A stretch of DNA of 64,000 nucleotides from Astrocystis sublimbata (taxonomy: Eukaryota > Ascomycota > Sordariomycetes > Xylariales > Xylariaceae). The translations under genes were made by a program, and so were the position numbers. Of this stretch, positions 56,718 through 64,000 are shown in pieces. The notes beneath the pieces were generated by a model. That model was not told where the DNA came from, did no database searches, and saw only the letters and a list, made by a program, of their open reading frames with translations. How positions within the stretch are numbered: the first letter of the stretch is position 1; every line of letters begins with the position of its first letter. The stretch spans positions 868,001 through 932,000 of the forward strand of contig JAJNNY010000007.1 in NCBI GenBank assembly GCA_022453515.1. The letters run 5' to 3'.

Positions 56718-57754
56718 TCACTGTCGTTCCGCCTCCTCCCGCAGTCGTTCGTCCAACTGCATGCTGACAGCCTGGGCCTGGGCCTCATCGTAGTCCGGCG
56801 GTGGCTCATCCGGCATGCCTTGACTGACTCCAGCCTGCCTATTGCCATCGGCACGGTGGGCGATCTGCTCAGTCGTAGATCGGTCTGGAGCAGATGGTCC
56901 CGAGGCCTGCGATGCTGTGTATTCCGGGAGTTGTTCGTCATGTACGTTGACAGCCCAGTTGTGCTGGCCTGACTCTTCTGCAATTTGCGCCGCGTGATGA
57001 AGCCGAGCCTTGATTTCGACGAATTTTGTCTCGAATTCGCTGAAACCGCCGTCTTTGAAAGTCAATTTGAGAGTCACTCTTGCAAAATCTGTCGGGATAT
57101 TGCCATTTGGTACAGGCCGAACGCTGGCTTCCCAATACCACGGCCCGACCCACGATGAGCGCATTCGACCATCCTGGCACCCGAGGATTTTTGTCGAAAA
57201 TGATTTGAACTGCTCCGTGGGGTTGCTCGGTAGATATATTAACTGATACGTATTGTCAGCGCAGAGCGTCTGATATTGTGAAGTGTCACTTACTCTCTGA
57301 TTGGTGATGTAGGTAGTCCCACTATCACTCTTGATAGAGAACGGAGTGGCTCCGGCTGTCTGGTTTGGCGATGTGATACTCAAAGCTACCCGACCTCTAG
57401 TCTTGAACAGTATGCTCTCATGTGGCAGGGGTTCTATTTCCCCGGATCGAGACAGCATAACCCAGCTGGCTTCCAGATCAGTATCCTCTTCGTCTCGGCT
57501 GCTCTGGCTCAAGATATAGGAGGCATGTTGCTCGTGGAGCCCGTAATCCATAATAGATTGCAAGGCCAGGCAGTGGCCTGTATTTTGACACGGGGTACTG
57601 AAGGCCGAGGCCGTTGCTCGTGGGAGGGGTTTAAAGTGAAGAACACCACTACATCTGTCTCTCTCCCAAGAAAGAACGCGGGACGACTGAGACTTTTAAA
57701 CATGGGAAGACTAGGAGTGAGAAAGAAAAAAGAGAAATCGTACTTAATTGACAT
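56718..57754 (-). CDS. WBP2-like GRAM-domain protein with PPxY motif
   Basis: Three exons on the minus strand, 57754-57744, 57465-57294 and 57242-56718, give 235 residues. The first coding exon is only 11 nt (MSI plus two bases). Splicing it across a 278-nt intron gives MSINWVMLSRSGEIEPLP, the family's N-terminus. The second intron (51 nt) is stop-free and in frame; removing it restores TYITNQRLIYLPSNPTEQFKSF, the WBP2 core. The GRAM/PH-like domain spans about residues 1-140 and includes PFSIKSDSGTTYITNQR and VTLKLTFKDGGFSEFE. The tail has EPPPDYDEA, a PPxY motif for WW domains, and LPEYTAS, then a Gln/Glu helix. Human WBP2 is a WW-binding adaptor of YAP and NEDD4-type proteins. In fungi a partner such as a Rsp5-like ligase is plausible but inferred. 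Starting instead within the intron would lose the conserved N-terminus. Confidence 0.87.
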
Positions 57755-60700
57755 TTTGAGAATCCCTAGCTACCTAGGCTGTGGTAATAAGTCAGCTTGG
57801 ATTCTGGTGGATGCAGCAAGCAGCAGAAGGGGTAGCGCAGGGCGCGTCAACCGGGCTCCTGGGATTCGTTCGGCAAGACAATACCTAGCAGGCAGGGTTT
57901 CCAGTGGACAATGGCTAGTTGGTAGCAAGAGACCCGGGACGGGACGACTTGCAGTTTGCGCCGGTTTCCCCTCCACAGGACGATGGACAGCGACGTACGC
58001 GTGTGTTGGTAGTTCTACTAGGCAGTGCGAATGTGGGCCACTAAAGGGTTGTAATCTGATGAACGGTGGTTGCTACGGCCCAAAGCGGAATGGGAGATAT
58101 CGACCGAGCTGCAGGGCGACTCGGTGTGGGTGTGGTCGACGCTGGCGGGCTGGGTAAGGTCGGCCGAAGAATATAATTACGGAGCGTCCTTGCCTGAAGT
58201 GTTGCCATGTACCCCCGAAGGCGTAGGTACGTGGACAGGCAGACAGGCAGGCTGATGTTGGGTAATAGATGCCGACGGGTTATACGACTCACCCGCTGCA
58301 CCAGAGAAGTCAAAAGCGCAGAAATTCCCAACAGCAGCGTGCAGCTGGGAAAGAAAGTACAGGTCAAGCGTGGCTGCGATATAGCAAGATCAGAAATAGC
58401 AACAGCAGCAGGTGGTAGTGTATCCGGCAGCGAGGTCGTTGAAGCCTGGCCACAAGCTGGTTGGTCAGACGAAGGGCAACAACTTGATGGAGTGACTGAA
58501 CGATGCTCGGCTAACCCCATTATTCGGGCTTGCATACTAATACATTGTAGTGTACCGGATGCCTGTACCGTAGCTCGACTGCCTCACGGTGTGCATGCGT
58601 TTGTAGGAGGGGCGCCTTGTTCGAGGCCCGGGATTGGAGAAGAGGAACGCGGGAAGCCCACGATGGCAAAGCAGAGATGGTTCCTCACTTTAGTCCTGCC
58701 ACGATGTTCTTGGCTTGCGAGCCTGAACCACATGCGAGGGCCTGAGGCTCGCCGTGTCACTCACTGCACAAGCAGATGCCGCGAACGACCGGAGATAATT
58801 CGATAATTGGATAATTCGGGGGACGGACTAGGCAATAACGGTGACCTTGACTTGAGCACTTCGGGTTGCTTGTGATGTTGCTTGTGGAGCCGGATAGCTC
58901 CAGGCTGTGTCTGGATGTGTGTTGATTGCCCAGATGATTCATGGGGTTGTGGTTTTGGGGCCGTTGGACTGCTAGAGCGAACGCACTACCCTAAAGTGGG
59001 ATACCATCGTCCGATCTTTGTACAGTATGTTTCGATCTCTAGCAGTACCATACGCACAGTGATCTAGTTACATAGCAGCAGGTGGACCAGGTACATGTAG
59101 ATACTTCCAAGGTTCTTGATATGTACCTCAGGCTGCCCTATCCCACATATAAGGCAACTGCCAACGACGTTACATGACGCCCTGCCAGCCGTGTGCTTTT
59201 GCCTGGTACCTGAGGTACCTACCTACCTTGAGTTGATAGGGGCAGGGATATGTGTGCACACATCTTAGGCAGGTACCAGGCACGCAGGTAGGCAGCCCTG
59301 ACAGCAGGGTACTAGGAAGGCGCCATTCTGGCACAGATGCTGAGGTTGGCAGGAGGAGGCAGCAGTGCAGCCTGCTATGTAAAGTAGGTACCTAATGTAA
59401 GAATAGGTACAGTAGGTAGGGTCAAGTTCTGCGTGCACCTAACTTGAAGTAGGTAGGGCCATCGTCAACCTTGAGTTCTATTGCTGTGCTCTTGAAAATC
59501 CAATAATATCTCTACTATATTACCCAATAAAGAGAGACCTACTAACTCAGTACCTATCTAGATCTAACGTGGTTAGGTCCCTACTGCATCCGAGCTATGA
59601 TTCGTCAAGTCTGCAGGCCTGTGTCTGGACTACCAGCGAAACGAAACACGAAACGAAACGTTCAACTTTAAGTTGCCCAACCTAACCACGAGGTGACACA
59701 CACACATTCCCACATGGCATATCTTCTCGAATGTTGGAGAACACATCTTACACAACCGCAGGTACCTAAGCGTCGTACGTCATGATGACCAGTGAAGCAC
59801 ATGTGTCTATTGATTTGGCACCAAGATCCTAGCACATGCCTACCCAAGGTCATCTCAAAAGTCCATCTACTGGGCAGTTTGCGACCCTGTCGAGCCTGTC
59901 CCGCCTGTCACTGATTGACAGGTCTCGACAGGCTATCCACATCGACTGCTGGTACCGTACCATGCGTAGAGGCTCAACAACCTTGAACATGGGTGCTGAA
60001 CATGGCACAACCCCTGTTTTCCATATACCATTTTACGCCGTCTCTCTCGGTCTCTTTGGCCCAGAGTTGAGAAACTTGCCGGTGCGAGCCGGTGCTTCCC
60101 ATTCCCGACGGCCATTTCACTATGATGTGTCCATGTTTCCTGGCTCCATACGGACTGTAACAAGGGCCCAGCTCGCCAGGGGGGTAACGTAACGAAGAGG
60201 GCGCGACCAAAGAGGAGTCTCACCAGAGAGGGTATCCAAACCCTGAGTCCAGATTGCCATTGTTCCAGCTGTCCCAGCTTGTTCAAGGCACCCGTGTCGG
60301 TACCATGCTCGCCTACCTACTTACCTACGTCACCGGGATTCGGCTTGGCTCATCTCGTACCGCAGCATGAGTGTTTACGGACTGCAGTCGCTCTCCAACC
60401 TGTCAGTATATGAAATCCATGTAGAAAACCACGTAAGTAGCACGTGTGCAGTCTCCTGCAGCCAGCATGTGGTGCTTAGCCATATGAAGATGCTTATCTG
60501 GATGGGAACCTACCTACTTTATTGCGTGCCGGCCGCCTATTCTCCTTCTTTTCGCAGGCAGCGGCCGACCTAAATCCAGATGGTACCTGGCCCACACCTG
60601 GTGTCATTGTGGTCTCGGAGACCCGACAGACTGCTCGCATTACGCAGACGTACGTCGGCTGCATAGCCTGTATGTAGGGACTGCACCGCTCTAATCATAT

Positions 60701-62170
60701 GGTGATCCTGTAATTTCGGCAAAGCAGACATGATCCTGGACTCGTCAGACGGTGGTCTACCAAAATCGATTTTGGGAGCAATTAACGATGCAGTACTGAG
60801 TAAACGGGCGAGAAGAACCGAGAAAGGAATGCGGAACGAACCTGACATTCACACCGACCCCACAGAACTTGCATTCCCTATCCGTTGTTCTGTCCTTCAA
60901 GGGAAGTGATGGTCTCGGTGAAGAAATCACGCGAGATTATTTGACAGGGAACATTCGAGGAATGAAGCCCAATTTCATGATTATTGTTCATGATCGAAGA
61001 AACTCCAACACGGACAGATACACTGCAACGTCATTCTTATTCGTGGGAGAAAAGCTTAGCTACTGGTCTTATCAGACCTGAGTGCAGCGGAACTAATCCC
61101 CCTTTGGAAACCTGATGACCTGTCATATTTCATCTTCATCAGATGTGCCAAATCTGATAACAAGAGTTGGTACCCGGGTTGCCGGGGCATTCAAAGTGTA
61201 CGGATCGAGAACACCCAACATGGGACTTACAGCGGAAGGGTACATAAGCGCCCCCGGATATTACTTAAATGTGACACAACGGAAGCAGCCGTTCCAGGTA
61301 AGACAGCCCAAGAACACACAGAATCGTCCATGCAAGAGTGGCCCACAAGAACCGAGCGTCACACAACATTAATTACAATCAATGGAGACTACCTGCTCGC
61401 AAGGCAACAGAAACAGATCGTTGAACGAGGCCCGACGGCTGACGGACATGTCAACACGCTCAGGTTATGCTTACGCAATACACGGCAGCTGTCCACGTGA
61501 ACGAATCTTGAAAGGGTCGAGCAAGAGACGGAGGTCATTCAATTCATTAAGCCATGCCATTTATCGTTTCGTAAAATCCCAATGTCCCAACCATCTCTAC
61601 CCATGTGCCCATCTCCCTTATCATATGGCCAATCGCGCAAGGTGTCTATCTCAGCCTCGACTATCAATTCCGAATGAGTGTACGGGATGTCGAGGGACAT
61701 CCCCGAGAGCGAGCGAGAGACCAGGAAACGAAACGGAAAACTCCCCGGCGTCGTTAGCGCGTAATTACAAATTCCCTGCCCGAATGCGCCCCAGCCAGTT
61801 AACACCACAACCCAATGAAATATTCTGACAAGAATGTGAGAGAATGACGATGCAGGATAATCCTGATCCATCACCTGGCTTTTGAGCCATGACGTCGAAC
61901 AAAATGTGCCTGTTCGCAACTTTACTAAAATGTCAAGTCTTTCCAGTCGATGAAATGAGGCCAAGTCGGACACTTTTTCTGTATGCAGATGATGACGCAG
62001 ACATATAGCACATTGGAGGGGCGCGACTCATCATCGCGCTCACTCCCTTTTTGGCGCCCTCCTCCGCCCATGTTCGACGATTTCGTGTCGTCTCGTCTTC
62101 ACCTCATTTTGTTCAGTTGCCTCCCCTTCTCAGCTTCTTCTCGGCGCCGTACGAGCGCCTCAGCTTCTCT
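57755..62170. other. Gene-free region between the WBP2-like and GBD/FH3 genes
   Basis: I see no supported gene in about 4.4 kb. The WBP2-like promoter side is next to 57755. Bases 59080-59480 are dense in GTAGGTA/GGTACC words. A nested inverted repeat of the CCTGTC family lies at 59886-59932. Bases up to 62170 near the end are the 3' flank of the GBD/FH3 gene. Open frames (for example 58041-58535 on the minus strand) have no domain. Confidence 0.55.
59886..59932. repeat. Nested inverted repeat built from CCTGTC units
   Basis: The left side has three tandem 9-mers, each starting CCTGTC (59886, 59895, 59904). The right side carries GACAGG at 59917-59922 and 59927-59932. Perfect arms are CCTGTCGAG (59886-59894) with CTCGACAGG (59924-59932), and inside them CCTGTCA (59904-59910) with TGACAGG (59916-59922) around a 5-base loop. 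Confidence 0.85.
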
Positions 62171-64000
62171 CTAAGAGAGCCAGTCATCGCTCGACTTCAC
62201 CACGACCGGCCCGCTCGCCGCGTTATGAAGATCATCGAAACCAAAACTGATATTTGGCATCTCAATTTTAGGCGCTGGTTGCTCCTCCTTTCTGGGCCGA
62301 TTCTTGGTGGGACTCTTGGGCTCGGGTGGCGGACCGTACCGCACGTTTCGCACATCCCAGCCGTCATCGGCAGCTGCCGCAACCCAGGTGCGTAGAGCGT
62401 CGTGGACACCCGGGTAAAACTTCTCTTTGCAGAGACGTAGGCTTCCGCCCATGCACCTCTCCCAGCCCGAGATTTGGAACAGGCTGCGCAGTGCGTTTCG
62501 CTCCTCTGCTGTGGGCGTGCAGGCGACAATCGCATTGAGCAAGTCGAGATGGGAGGCCATGTAATTCGTAGCGTCCCACTCTACACCCCCGACGTATGGG
62601 GCGGCCGGTACCGGTGGTCTCTCCTGGGGAAAGTGAGTCTGCATGTATGTCGCGTTGTCCATGCGAGAAGCCCCTGTGGTTTCCTTGTCCCGTGGGAGAT
62701 GGATAACGTTGAGATGGTGCAAGAATATCCAGAAGACCTCCTTGGTCACGCTAGTGGCTTCCTTACACCACACGCGGTACGGACGTTCACGCCGCATCTC
62801 GAGAACAAACCCCAGGGGACGCTCCTGCTCTTTGGGTTCAGGATCTCGGAGATGGCTCAGCACAGTCTTGGCGCGAATGCCTCGGTCTTCCGGCGCAGCT
62901 GATTTGATATAAGTAAAAAGGACGAAGGTGATGATGCCGCGGGTTGTGAACTCGCTCGGCCCTTTCTTCTCTGGATCGAAAAGCATTCGCAAAAGCGCTG
63001 GAAAGAGCGTTGCTTGTATGGAGTGAAGATATTGAATGGCAAGAGCAGTGGTGCACAGAGCTTTGAGACATAGAAGGTTCTCATGGAGTAAGGCATCTTC
63101 GTGCTCCTCTCTGCTAGAGTGTCAGCATACACATCCTTTTTAGACCCGAGTTTGGGCTGGCTTTTGGGTGCTTACCTCCACTCGACCTCCATGATGCGAT
63201 GGAGGAGGGCAACAATTTCTTGCATTCCCCCTTGGCGAATGAATTCCTCCGTCCAGGCTACCGTCTCGTTTCTCAAAAGCAACCTCAACTTGTGCAATTT
63301 GCCTACTTCGACCAATTCGGGTTTCTGAACCTTGCGCAGATAAGTCACGTAATCTGTCGGTCCTTGCTGCGACTTCATCTTGGATAGGATGCCGCCACCA
63401 GAGCTTGATCCAGCCGAAGACGGTCTCTCACTGGCTAGGCTGTCTGTGGACCGCGAGCGAAAATGACGCCCAAGAGTGCCTTCGCCTTTGGATTTCTTTG
63501 TAGGTGAGCGAGAGTGTGATTTCTTGGCGCTATTCCGAGAAAACGTGAAACTCCGCCCCCTCGATCTTTTCGCTTGGTCTTGTGGCCCGGTCATGCTCGC
63601 CTCGCTATCATGACTACCAGGTCGGCTAGCATTGGACCCCTTACTCTCGGCCCAGTCCTGGCGGATCAACTCCATTTTGACCGTGTCCGTCAAGTTACGC
63701 ATCTTGTATCTCTGGATTTCTGGGATGTTCCGCCGATCCAACATGGCTTCGAGATTCTTGTCAATGTCCTTCGAGTCGAGAGTAAATTCCGAAATTTCTG
63801 TCGCTGAGGGTTTGCTCCTTGCTCCTCTTCTACTGGTGAAAAGATTCAAGCCCCGTTGAATCTTGGATGGTGATAACTTGGTATTACCCGAGTCATTGCT
63901 TGTGGGTGCATTCCGTAGGTTGTTCTGGTTTGCGACATATGAAGCGTGATATGACTTTGGCCGTTCTTTTCCCCTGGAGTTATCTGATTTGCCGCTCGAG
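62171..64000 (-). CDS. Formin-type GBD/FH3 domain protein without FH1/FH2, 5'-partial
   Basis: On the minus strand the frame is open to the window edge. Exons are 64000-63176 (partial) and 63110-62171, joined across a 65-nt intron (GTAAGC...CAG) that gives MEVEWR|EEHEDALLHEN. The visible product is 588 residues. The N-terminal part is Ser/Asn-rich. The Rho-GTPase-binding region follows (LEAMLDRRNIPEIQRYKMRNL), then a basic Ser/Arg linker. FH3-like armadillo repeats come next (DYVTYLRKVQKPELVEVGKLHKLRLLLRNE, read across two stretches; TEEFIRQGGMQEIVALLH; LCLKALC). Similar blocks occur at the N-terminus of SepA/Bni1-type formins. Here the protein ends DDWLS and a stop, with no proline-rich FH1 or actin-assembling FH2 and no open frame continuing downstream. 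It is therefore a GBD/FH3-only protein, perhaps a Rho effector or regulator of formins; that role is inferred. The true start lies beyond 64000. Confidence 0.82.

Noticed and set aside
58041..58535. 164-codon open frame on -
   Set aside because: It lies in the upstream region of the WBP2-like gene and has no domain or conserved block.

Overview
The window is nuclear DNA of a filamentous ascomycete (Pezizomycotina, most likely Sordariomycetes). Genes are spaced rather than packed. Introns are short (51 to 278 nt) with GTANGT-type donors and CAG/TAG acceptors, and many start codons sit downstream of C/T-rich tracts. The products (PEX14, APD1-like, ERG27, QCR6, BCS1-like AAA protein) are typical of this group. 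I see no bacterial operons, phage, CRISPR, tRNA, rRNA or intact transposon. I support 20 protein genes; those at the two edges are cut by the window. Exon structures were rebuilt by hand from splice consensus, reading phase and family conservation.

Layout. 1-9.7 kb, all on +: end of an ETP1/BRAP2-type E3 ligase, an ER glycerol-3-phosphate acyltransferase, an APD1-like [2Fe-2S] thioredoxin-fold protein and PEX14. 11.6-18.9 kb: an HSL-type alpha/beta hydrolase (+) and a DHCR24/DWF1-like FAD oxidoreductase (+), converging on HMG-CoA synthase (-). 18.9-37.7 kb is gene-poor. It holds a BCS1-like AAA ATPase, a proline-rich unknown and a five-exon PLP class V enzyme resembling fungal Egt2, all on -. 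37.7-51.5 kb is denser: a single-pass membrane protein (+), a CCDC174-type protein (-), a small secreted protein (+), homoserine dehydrogenase (+), a tiny membrane protein (-), ERG27 (+) and an FLVCR-like MFS transporter (-). 55.0-64 kb, all on -: the complex III hinge protein QCR6, a WBP2-like GRAM protein with PPxY motif, and a formin-type GBD/FH3 protein that lacks FH1/FH2.

Functional threads. Lipid and sterol metabolism recurs: GPAT, HMG-CoA synthase, a Delta24-sterol-reductase-like flavoprotein beside it, and ERG27. Mitochondrial or peroxisomal proteins also recur (QCR6, BCS1-like, PEX14). These look like ordinary scattered fungal genes. Only the 11.6-18.9 kb trio suggests possible clustering.

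The intergenic DNA is unusual. The palindrome ACCTAGGT occurs at least 12 times where about one is expected, always outside coding sequence. A second microrepeat family based on CCTGTC occurs at 37 kb, 52 kb and 60 kb, where it forms a hairpin. Long G/C homopolymers, up to 23 G, lie in spacers and introns. I found no clearly new multi-gene system. The best leads are the GBD/FH3-only protein, the sterol-linked trio and the two noncoding microrepeat families.
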